From Candidatus Hydrogenedentota bacterium (GTDB lineage Bacteria > Hydrogenedentota > Hydrogenedentia > Hydrogenedentales > CAITNO01), in contig JAKJCY010000010.1 of assembly GCA_022706235.1 (NCBI GenBank), forward strand, positions 338-52,056: a DNA stretch of 51,719 nt, read 5' to 3'. The notes under the pieces were generated by a model, which did not search any database, was not told the DNA's origin, and worked only from the letters and a program-made list of their open reading frames with translations. This document shows, one piece after another, positions 32,257 to 39,868 of the stretch. How positions within the stretch are numbered: position 1 is the stretch's first letter; the number at the start of each line of letters is the position of its first letter. Both the position numbers and the translations under genes were made by a program.

Positions 32257-33894
32257 ATGGCACTCCAGACAGACGTATTGGTTATCGGGTGCGGCATCGC
32301 AGGGGCGGCCGCCGCGCTTCGTCTCGCGCGCGACCCGAACCGGCAAGTCCTGGTCATCACCCGCGCCCCGCTCCCGGACGAATGCAATACCCGCTATGCC
32401 CAGGGGGGCATCGTCTGCCGCGGCCCCGATGACAACCCGGATTTGCTGGAAAAAGACATCCTGGAAGCGGGAAGCGGCTGTTGTTTTCCCGAGGCGGTGC
32501 GTCTTCTGGTAGAAGAAGGCCCTGATATCGTGCAACGGGTTCTCATGGAAGAATCAGAGGTACACTTCGACAGGAACCGGGAAGGCGTTCTGGCGTATGC
32601 CCGGGAAGGGGGGCACTCGAAACGACGCATCCTGCATGTCGGCGACGCCACGGGCCATGCCATTATCACGGGGTTGGTCTCGACATTGAAGCGGCTGCCC
32701 AATGTTACCCTGAGAACGGACCTTACCGCCGTGGACCTGATCACCTCGGCGCATCATGACAAGAATCCCGTGGCCCGTTACCGAGCCGTAAAGTGCTACG
32801 GGGCGTATGTTTTTGATACCGCAGGAAAGAGTATACACCGTGTGCTTGCCCGTGCTACCGTGCTCGCTACGGGGGGGATAGGGCGTGTTTACCGGCACAC
32901 CACGAATCCGGAGGGGGCCCGGGGCGATGGGCTCGCCATGGCATACCGGGCGGGGGCCCGTATTATCAACGCGGAATATGTACAGTTCCATCCCACTACG
33001 CTCGCGGTGCCCGGCGCTAATAATTTCCTCATTTCCGAGGCGGTGCGCGGTGAAGGCGGCCGGTTATTCACTCCGGACGGACGGGCGTTCATGGAAGACT
33101 ATTCGCCCCAGTGGAAAGACCTGGCACCGCGCGATATCGTGGCGCGCGCCATACATACGGAAATGATAACCCACGGGTATTCCCATGTGCTGCTGGACCT
33201 GGCTGCCTGCATGTCTGGCAGCCATATCCGGGAACGCTTTCCCACCATTTATGCCACCTGTCTTGAAGCCGGGATTGATGTAACCGCTGAACCTGTGCCG
33301 GTGGTGCCCGCAGCGCATTACTTTTGCGGCGGCGTCCTCGTCGACCTGTGCGGAAGAACCACCATTGACAGCCTGTACGCTGCCGGAGAGGTTTCCTGCA
33401 CGGGCGTGCATGGCGCGAACCGTCTTGCCAGCACATCCCTGCTGGAGGGCCTGGTCTGGGGTGACCGCGCCGCCGGGGATATTCTGGAACGGAATGACCT
33501 GTGCCTGGTTTCAGAGGACAGGATCCCCCCCTGGGAGGAGGTCGGTTCTCGCGAAAGTCCCGACCCGGCGTTGATTCATCGCGACTGCGGCACGATACAG
33601 GACACCATGTGGCTTTACGTGGGCTTGACGCGCAGCAGCCACCGTCTTTCCCGGGCCTTGTACGACCTGGACCATCTCCTGCATTCCATTGAACAGTTCT
33701 ACCGGGCTTCGCAAATCAATGATGCCCTGATCGGCCTGCGCAACATGGCGCAGGCCTCCAAAATTATCGCGCAGGCGGCGTGGCACAACCGGCGGTCGTG
33801 TGGGACCCACTACCGTGAGGATGCCATAGAACCGCCGCACTCAGCCTTGTATGACCTCAGTGAACCCCGGTTCGGGCAGGGGTTGGAATTTTAA
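32257..33894 (+). CDS. nadB: L-aspartate oxidase
   Basis: 545 residues. It oxidises L-aspartate to iminoaspartate, the first step of NAD synthesis, in the cytoplasm with FAD. Motifs: FAD loop VIGCGIAGAAAALRLA (residues 9-24); the TRYAQGGI segment; HVGDATGHAI; ISEAVRGEGG; AGEVSCTGVHGANRLAS and SLLEGLVWG; and the C-terminal active-site stretch CGTHYRED. Together these distinguish NadB from fumarate reductase/SdhA. No nadA or nadC lies in the window. The gene sits immediately right of the integrative element. The ribosome-binding site is weak (AAAAGG about 14 bases upstream). Confidence 0.93.
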   Translation: MALQTDVLVIGCGIAGAAAALRLARDPNRQVLVITRAPLPDECNTRYAQGGIVCRGPDDNPDLLEKDILEAGSGCCFPEAVRLLVEEGPDIVQRVLMEESEVHFDRNREGVLAYAREGGHSKRRILHVGDATGHAIITGLVSTLKRLPNVTLRTDLTAVDLITSAHHDKNPVARYRAVKCYGAYVFDTAGKSIHRVLARATVLATGGIGRVYRHTTNPEGARGDGLAMAYRAGARIINAEYVQFHPTTLAVPGANNFLISEAVRGEGGRLFTPDGRAFMEDYSPQWKDLAPRDIVARAIHTEMITHGYSHVLLDLAACMSGSHIRERFPTIYATCLEAGIDVTAEPVPVVPAAHYFCGGVLVDLCGRTTIDSLYAAGEVSCTGVHGANRLASTSLLEGLVWGDRAAGDILERNDLCLVSEDRIPPWEEVGSRESPDPALIHRDCGTIQDTMWLYVGLTRSSHRLSRALYDLDHLLHSIEQFYRASQINDALIGLRNMAQASKIIAQAAWHNRRSCGTHYREDAIEPPHSALYDLSEPRFGQGLEF

Positions 33895-33924
33895 CCCACA
33901 GATCCCGGCAACTGGCTGTCCGCG

Positions 33925-35568
33925 TTAAGCGTTTGCGCTATGCCGGGCTACCAGCGCCGATTGCGCGGGCAGGAAGGCATGGCATCCGTCGACCCGGACC
34001 TCTTCTCCGGTTCCGAATAACAGGTCCGCATCCCGCGCCAGGGGAACCGTTGCCGCGCGTTTTCTGAAGTTAATCAAGACGACCACCGTCTGGTTGTCAC
34101 GGTGACGCTCATAGCCCAGCACACTGGACGGAAGTGCCTCCAGCAGCGTGAGCGTTCCTGCGTGCAAGGGGGACAGTTCGCGGCGCAGTTTTAGCAGCGT
34201 GCGATATACATTGAATAAGGAATCAGGATCGGCCGATTGTGTTTCCACATTGCGTTCGTGTTTATCGGCTTCATTTACCGGCAGCCACGGCACGGCCTCC
34301 GGTGGGCAGAATCCGGCATTTCCGCCGCCGGTCCATTGCATGGGGGTGCGGTTCATATCGCGATTGAGATTAATCGGCAACCATTTGCGCATCCAATCCG
34401 GCACCCACTGCCAGAGTTTCGACACGGGATCCTGGGCCTGTGATTTCGGGATAAAGACATCCGTCATCCCGATTTCCTCGCCCATGTAGACCGTGGGCAC
34501 GCCACGCGCGGTGAGTTGGAACACGGCCAGCAGTTTCGCAAGCGCCTTATCATCACCGATGCGGCTCATAAGCCGGCGCATATCGTGGTTACCGTAAACA
34601 TAGGTAGGTTGAAAGGGCTCGGGAAAATAGTGTTCGAATCGGGCTACAAGATCATGAAACCACTTCGCTCGGCGCTGCCAGGGCAGCAGGAAAATCATAT
34701 CGAAAAGGAAACCCAGGTTCAGGCCGTCGTTTGTTTCACCCCCCAGCAGTTTCCGGACATCCTCCTTGGCGCCCATGACCTCCCCGACCAGGATACGCTC
34801 GGGCTCCGAAAATTCGTGGACTATGTTGCGCAGTTCCTTACAGACCCCAAACGTGTCGGGGTGGTTATGCTGCATACACGGGTCATAAAGATAGGGGCGT
34901 CCCCCGTCATATAATCCTGGCCGGAAAGGATTGGGACGGAACTCGGGGTCCTTCATAAGCGCGCTGAACAAGTCGAGCCGGAACCCATCCACCCCCCGCC
35001 GCAGCCAATACCGCACCACGTCGAACATGGCCGCCTTCACCTCGGGGTTGCGCCAGTTGAGGTCCGGTTGAAAAGGCAAAAACGACGCCAGATACCACTG
35101 CCCTCGTTCCGGAGCATAGTGCCAGGCGGTGCCGCCCGGGTAGGCAATCCAGTTGTTGGGCTTCCGATGCTTCGGTCCGTCCCGCCAGATGTACCAGTCC
35201 GATTTCGGATTGTCCCGGGACTGCCGCGATTCAACAAACCAGGGATGCTGGTCCGACGTGTGGCAGAGCACCATGTCGAGCAGCACTTTCAAGCCGCGGC
35301 GATGCGCTTCTTCAAGCAATTCCGTAAACACCGCCATGGTGCCGTATTCCGGCGCCACCCCCTCGTAATCCGTAATATCATAGCCATGGTCGGCCAGGGG
35401 ACTGGGATAAAAGGGCGAGATCCAGATAGTCTCAAAACCGAGATCTGCAATGTAATCCAGTTTTTCGATGATCCCCCGCAAATCGCCGATGCCGTCCCCG
35501 TTGGTATCCATAAAGGAACGGGGGTAAATTTGATAGACCGTAGTCTTGTGCCACCAAGGGATTTCCAT
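33925..35568 (-). CDS. GH13 family alpha-glucosidase (oligo-1,6-glucosidase / trehalose-hydrolase type)
   Basis: 547 residues from the ATG at 35568 (MEIPWWHKTTVYQIYPRSFM), a typical start of this family; no signal peptide, so cytoplasmic. The (beta/alpha)8 motifs are complete: conserved region I DMVLCHTSDQHPWF; region II GFRLDLF with the nucleophile D199; region III ILVGEVM with the acid/base E263; region IV YGNHDM with D329. Also GDGIGDLRGI, the calcium-site-like loop, and NRTPMQW before the C-terminal beta domain. It hydrolyses alpha-glucosidic bonds of oligosaccharides; exact linkage specificity is not readable. The gene is a single transcription unit. Confidence 0.92.
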   Translation of the reverse strand: MEIPWWHKTTVYQIYPRSFMDTNGDGIGDLRGIIEKLDYIADLGFETIWISPFYPSPLADHGYDITDYEGVAPEYGTMAVFTELLEEAHRRGLKVLLDMVLCHTSDQHPWFVESRQSRDNPKSDWYIWRDGPKHRKPNNWIAYPGGTAWHYAPERGQWYLASFLPFQPDLNWRNPEVKAAMFDVVRYWLRRGVDGFRLDLFSALMKDPEFRPNPFRPGLYDGGRPYLYDPCMQHNHPDTFGVCKELRNIVHEFSEPERILVGEVMGAKEDVRKLLGGETNDGLNLGFLFDMIFLLPWQRRAKWFHDLVARFEHYFPEPFQPTYVYGNHDMRRLMSRIGDDKALAKLLAVFQLTARGVPTVYMGEEIGMTDVFIPKSQAQDPVSKLWQWVPDWMRKWLPINLNRDMNRTPMQWTGGGNAGFCPPEAVPWLPVNEADKHERNVETQSADPDSLFNVYRTLLKLRRELSPLHAGTLTLLEALPSSVLGYERHRDNQTVVVLINFRKRAATVPLARDADLLFGTGEEVRVDGCHAFLPAQSALVARHSANA

Positions 35569-35731
35569 GGCATGGATTCTACACAAAAACACCCCCCAGA
35601 GTTCCAAAACAACATTGATCTTCCGACAGTCATAAAGTTACCCTATGCCTATTAACCGGCGTCACTCCCGTCATCCCGGGCTTGTTTATAACGGAAAGCC
35701 AGAAACATTTACTGGCAAATGGAGTAAAGGT

Positions 35732-36604
35732 ATGGACACGATTCAACGGCGTCATTTCTTGAAACTTGCGGCAGGACTGCTGGGAACAGGTATGCTTGCA
35801 CGGGCTGGTGAAGAAAACACACCGTTCCGAACGATTAGCTACAATGTGCTGGCCTTTCGCGGCTTCCCCAAAACGGACGCTACACGATCACGCTTGGAAG
35901 GTGCCTGTGACCGCCATCCGGAAATGACCGCGGAAGCCTTGGCTGCATTCACTCCGGATATAGTAACCTTGCAGGAGGGGCCTTCCGAGGCGCTTGTGAA
36001 ACGCTTTGCCAAGGCCTTGGGGATGCGGTACGCCTACTTCCCCGGCGGCTGGGAAGGAAACGCGGAATACCCCGGTGGATTTCCCGGCGCGATTGTCACG
36101 CGCTTTGATATTGTTGCAAGTGAAAATCGCCCCACGGCCGGGGCGGCTCATGACGAAATCCTGTTTACGCGGCACTTGGGACGGGCGGAACTTGACACCC
36201 CGTTTGGAAGATTGCACGTAGTAAGCACCCATTTCCATGCCCAAAAACACGAAGTACGCATGCTTGAAGCCGCCGCCATTGTGGCGCTAATCACCAAATT
36301 GCGCGAGACGGGCTCCGTGCTGCTGCAAGGGGATTTGAACCACCGGCCTGACGCGCCCGAGTACAAGGTGTGGGTCGAGGCCGGACTGGTGGATATCGGC
36401 GCCCGACAGGGTATCGGTGAACAACCTACGGCACCGAGCATACGGCCGCGAAGCCGCATTGATTACATCTGGACCACGCCGGAACTCGCCGCGAGGGCGC
36501 GGCATGCCGAGGTACTGGATAAACCACCCTTCATCCCGGAACCGGAGGATCCTTCCACTTACGCCTTGAGCGACCATTTGCCGATGCTCGCCGCATTCGG
36601 GTGA
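35732..36604 (+). CDS. Exported endonuclease/exonuclease/phosphatase-fold protein
   Basis: 290 residues. The start at 35732 (MDTIQRRHFLKLAAGLLGTG) is preceded by GGAGTAAAGGT and gives a Tat-type signal (QRRHFLKLA). The EEP fold residues appear in order: SYNVLAF, the metal Glu in TLQEGPSE, the catalytic His in STHFHA, Asp-Asn in LLQGDLNHR, RIDYIW, and the final LSDHLPM. Family members cleave phosphodiesters of nucleic acids, inositol phosphates or lipids. A secreted Tat version in a catabolic locus more likely acts on a phosphodiester nutrient than on DNA, but this is inference. Confidence 0.88.
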   Translation: MDTIQRRHFLKLAAGLLGTGMLARAGEENTPFRTISYNVLAFRGFPKTDATRSRLEGACDRHPEMTAEALAAFTPDIVTLQEGPSEALVKRFAKALGMRYAYFPGGWEGNAEYPGGFPGAIVTRFDIVASENRPTAGAAHDEILFTRHLGRAELDTPFGRLHVVSTHFHAQKHEVRMLEAAAIVALITKLRETGSVLLQGDLNHRPDAPEYKVWVEAGLVDIGARQGIGEQPTAPSIRPRSRIDYIWTTPELAARARHAEVLDKPPFIPEPEDPSTYALSDHLPMLAAFG

Positions 36605-36627
36605 CCGGACGGGAACGGTGTTAGTGT

Positions 36628-37824
36628 TCAGTCCCGCCAGCGAATACGCGCGGCGTAAACCGCGTTGTCCGAACCGTATTGCTCACATCCCTTGGGCTGC
36701 ATCCATTCGGCTACGGTGACCCACGTTTCCTGGTCGTTCACCTCGGTTACGGCAAAGTTGCCCAGGCGCGCACCCCGCGACGGCACGAGGATGCGTTCCG
36801 TGTCCCGAATAACGCACATGCGTTCAGGGTCCACCCGGCCCATACGCAGCGGGGCGCGGTGGCGGAAGACATGGTCATATTCCGGGTCGCGCCGGGTATA
36901 CACGAGAAAAAGCGCATCCTTGTGGGTAACCCAGTGCTGTTGCGTGTTGTAACTGCCCAGTTCGCTGCCGTCATCAAAGGTCCAGGGCCGGGGCGGTTCG
37001 AACTGCAGTCCATCCTCCCCCCGGGTTACATAACCCTTCTCATCATTGCGCAGCGTCAGGTAGAAGTGGTTTTTAAAAAGCGCCAGGGAGGGCTCGCCCA
37101 GCCCACGCGGCTCGGGAACCGTCATCTCATTACCGTGCTCGATGTAGCGCAGGGTTTCACCATCGAAACGACAGCGCATCACGGCCGAAGAAGAAGTCTT
37201 TGTGCCTTTGGGCCTGAAGTAGAAAGGCAGCAGGATGTCACCATTGGGCAGGTCCACGCGCTGCGTGCTGCCCGCGCCGGAACTGAAGAACTTCGGGTCA
37301 TCGGGCATTTCCACGGTCCGCCACGGCGCCCAGGTGCGGTTTTCCGGGTCGTACCACGAATAGGCTGTTTCCCGGGGATAGACGGCGGCAAGTTTATCGC
37401 CCTGGTACCGCGCCACGTGGCCCGTGCCGAGGAGTTTTCCGGTCGAAGCGTGCCATTTCGGCGTGAAATCACAGACCACCGCCACCATTGTTTCTTCCTG
37501 CCGCCGGCCGAGGGTGTCGTGTTCCACGGGACCACTCCAGGTTTTCCCGAGATCATCGGTGCGCATTTCGTTAAGGGCGTAAAATACATCCGACCCGCTC
37601 AGAAGCAGCTTCTGCATGGTCATGACCACAATCGGCGTCTCGCCGGGAATCGTACCGGCGCGCGGATGAACCCAGCACATCTCCTTGTCAAAGCCGGAGC
37701 GGGTCGTGTCCAGTTGAATGTCGTAGGCCACAGGAATTCCGGTGCCTTCTTCCCCGTGTAAATCATTTGTGAACAACATGGGCAACAATAACAGCAAAGA
37801 GAAAAATCTACGGATGATACTCAT
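36628..37824 (-). CDS. Secreted sialidase-like (BNR) protein
   Basis: 398 residues. The start at 37824 (MSIIRRFFSLLLLLPMLF) gives a signal peptide; GGAAAGG lies upstream. The mature protein is strand-rich with an Asp-box-like MRTDDLGKTWSGP and propeller-like segments (VDLPNGDILLPFYFRP, RGLGEPSLALFKNHFYLTLR). It belongs to the exo-alpha-sialidase-like superfamily, whose members cleave sialic acid or other terminal sugars; the catalytic set is not verifiable by eye. It shares little local sequence with the other sialidase-like protein at 20011-22155. Convergent with the EEP-fold gene. Confidence 0.78.
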   Translation of the reverse strand: MSIIRRFFSLLLLLPMLFTNDLHGEEGTGIPVAYDIQLDTTRSGFDKEMCWVHPRAGTIPGETPIVVMTMQKLLLSGSDVFYALNEMRTDDLGKTWSGPVEHDTLGRRQEETMVAVVCDFTPKWHASTGKLLGTGHVARYQGDKLAAVYPRETAYSWYDPENRTWAPWRTVEMPDDPKFFSSGAGSTQRVDLPNGDILLPFYFRPKGTKTSSSAVMRCRFDGETLRYIEHGNEMTVPEPRGLGEPSLALFKNHFYLTLRNDEKGYVTRGEDGLQFEPPRPWTFDDGSELGSYNTQQHWVTHKDALFLVYTRRDPEYDHVFRHRAPLRMGRVDPERMCVIRDTERILVPSRGARLGNFAVTEVNDQETWVTVAEWMQPKGCEQYGSDNAVYAARIRWRD

Positions 37825-38057
37825 TTTGAAGTCTACCTTTCCATATTTCTTGGAAACATGATTTTGTTGAAACATAAGACTTTTTTATAGCGCAACTTAG
37901 CCATTTCACTTTATCGTATAGCATAGCATATGCTTTGGAAAGTCCACTATGCACGCAGTCATAAGAAAGATGGAAGTGTCTATAATCTCAGGAATTTTTT
38001 AAAAGACAGCAATTAAGTCATAAAATATTATTTTTCTCACTATATTTGCCGCACCCA

Positions 38058-38108
38058 ATTGAAATATCATATCCTAATGTTGATATTTCAATGCAGTTAT
38101 GGTATCAT
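38058..38108 (+). promoter_or_regulatory. Operator-promoter of the DUF4143 ATPase gene
   Basis: ATTGAAATATCA (38058-38069) and TGATATTTCAAT (38081-38092) are perfect 12-bp inverted arms around an 11-base spacer. The right arm overlaps TTGATA (38080-38085), which with TATCAT (38103-38108) at 17-base spacing forms a good sigma-70 promoter. The -10 box ends only 6 bases before the ATG at 38115, so the transcript would be leaderless. The 230 bases upstream (37825-38057) are AT-rich and hold no gene. Confidence 0.7.
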
Positions 38109-38114
38109 CGTTCT

Positions 38115-39254
38115 ATGATTCCCAGACCAACAGATAAAAAAGTTTTACAGGAACTGATAGACGCCTTTCCCATTACCGCTATAGTAGGTCCACGACAGGC
38201 AGGTAAAACAACATTAGCGCGTGAGTTTGCAGGCGACCATTATTTCGACCTGGAGAACCCCCGAGATGTAGTATTGCTTTCAGAACCACAACTCGCGCTT
38301 GAACCGTTGACAGGATTGATTGTCATTGACGAGATTCAGCGTGCTCCCGATCTCTTCCCGTTGATCCGATACTTGGTAGATACCCATTCCGAACAGCGGT
38401 ACCTGATTCTGGGCAGCGCTTCGCGGGATCTGCTCCGGCAATCATCCGAGTCGCTGGCCGGGCGCATCGCGTATCATGAACTGGGCGGATTTCGGCTTGA
38501 CGATGTTGGAAAGGACCAGTGGCGCCGGCTCTGGATGCGCGGTGGTCTGCCTCGCTCCTATACTGCTGACACCGATGCGTTAAGCCACCAATGGTTGGAA
38601 CATTACATAGCTACATTTCTTGAACGCGACATACCCCAACTGGGCATCAGCATACCGTCGTCAACGCTGCGCCGTTTCTGGACCATGCTCTGCCATTACC
38701 ACGGGCAGATCATGAATTATGCCGAATTTGCCCGCTCCTTCGGTATATCGGATATGACGGTACGGCGGTATCTTGATATTCTCGAAGGCACCTTCATGGT
38801 TCGCATACTACAACCGTGGTTTGCGAATACCGGAAAACGGCTGGTGAAACGTCCCAAAATATATTTCCGCGATTCCGGCTTGCTCCATGCTTTACTGGCG
38901 GTGCGTTCAAGAGAGGACCTCGCCTCGAACAACAAACTCGGCGCGTCATGGGAAGGGTTTGCGCTTGAAACGGCGGCAAAAGCCATCGGCAAACGGAATG
39001 AAGAACTCGCATTCTGGGCGACCCATTCAGGTGCCGAGGTGGATCTTTTCTGGCGGGAACACGGTAAAAACTGGGCCATAGAAATTAAATATGCCGATGC
39101 CCCGAGGCTTACCGCCTCTATGGCCAGCGCCATGAAAGACCTTGAACTCGCACATCTTTGGGTTCTTTATCCCGGGGACCGGGCCTATGCCCTTGCCGAC
39201 GGTATCAGCGCGTTGCCCCTGGAGGCGGTCGAAGACACCTGGAAATATGAATGA
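38115..39254 (+). CDS. AAA-family ATPase with C-terminal DUF4143 nuclease-like domain
   Basis: 379 residues. Walker A is GPRQAGKTT (residues 25-33), Walker B LIVIDEIQRAP near 70; LILGSASRDLL is the sensor-like strand. A winged-helix segment follows (YAEFARSFGISDMTVRRYLD, near 205-225), then the DUF4143 region with YFRDSGLLHALL, SGAEVDLFW and WAIEIKYADA; E-V-D and E-I-K resemble a PD-(D/E)XK-type nuclease core. Such ATPases are common, highly variable accessory proteins of unknown role. There is no Shine-Dalgarno sequence at the ATG, which lies at the predicted transcription start. The gene has its own palindromic operator and is flanked by AT-rich sequence, both suggesting an acquired autonomous unit. 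Confidence 0.9.
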   Translation: MIPRPTDKKVLQELIDAFPITAIVGPRQAGKTTLAREFAGDHYFDLENPRDVVLLSEPQLALEPLTGLIVIDEIQRAPDLFPLIRYLVDTHSEQRYLILGSASRDLLRQSSESLAGRIAYHELGGFRLDDVGKDQWRRLWMRGGLPRSYTADTDALSHQWLEHYIATFLERDIPQLGISIPSSTLRRFWTMLCHYHGQIMNYAEFARSFGISDMTVRRYLDILEGTFMVRILQPWFANTGKRLVKRPKIYFRDSGLLHALLAVRSREDLASNNKLGASWEGFALETAAKAIGKRNEELAFWATHSGAEVDLFWREHGKNWAIEIKYADAPRLTASMASAMKDLELAHLWVLYPGDRAYALADGISALPLEAVEDTWKYE

Positions 39255-39345
39255 AACTCTTTATCTCCTTTTGCGTTTCGCAGATATACGCCGCCAGGGG
39301 AAAATGCTGTAAAGGGGCCTGCATTCGCTCAGGAAGGATACCGCT

Positions 39346-39855
39346 ATGAAGATGGGCTCACTCCTGGGCAGGACTGCACCGATCCTGTTGACCGTCCAAT
39401 TTCTTCTTGCTGTCGCCTTTGCGAAACCCGTGCGTTGGGAAATTATTCCCGGTGAAGCACTCCGCAACGACCCGGCCTATGCGTTTGCCCTGGCGGACCT
39501 GCAAAACGCCGCGTTGGCAAACGGCATGGAGATTCTTCCGGGCGAACCGGGCCGGGCTACGCAACAGCGGCGGATTCTGGTGGGCGACGCCGCGCGGAAT
39601 GACCAGGTCGCCGTCGTACTCCACGAGCAGGGTGCACCCTTGAAAGGTGTCTCCAGTACCCAGGGCTTTGAAATGGCGACCTTGCATACTACTGACGGAA
39701 CAACACTCCTGATTATTGCGGGCGGCGGCATAGCGGGCGACATTTATGGGTTGTATTGGGTGCGGGACCGCATCAGGGCCTGTAAGACCATCCCGGAACC
39801 GATCGCGATCTGCTGCCCGGGTATGACGCGCAGGATGGGAATAACAAGTCTATAA
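39346..39855 (+). pseudogene. Truncated secreted glycosidase: GH67-N / hexosaminidase-N-like domain only
   Basis: 169 residues with AGGAAGG before the ATG and a signal peptide (LTVQFLLAVAFA). The body (IIPGEALRNDPAYAFALADL, RRILVGDAARND, TLLIIAGGGIAGDIYGLYWV) matches the alpha/beta domain that precedes the catalytic barrel in alpha-glucuronidases and hexosaminidase-like glycosidases. These proteins normally run past 500 residues; here the frame ends after YWVRDRIRACKTIPEP with a short non-conserved tail, and the next gene converges after 13 bases. A catalytic domain has therefore been lost. It might survive as a secreted carbohydrate-binding stub, but a decayed gene is more likely. Confidence 0.6.
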
Positions 39856-39868
39856 TCCTTTGACACGC

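Noticed and set aside
36679..37761. 360-codon plus-strand frame
   Set aside because: It is antisense to the sialidase-like gene, which has a signal peptide, an Asp box and a ribosome-binding site.
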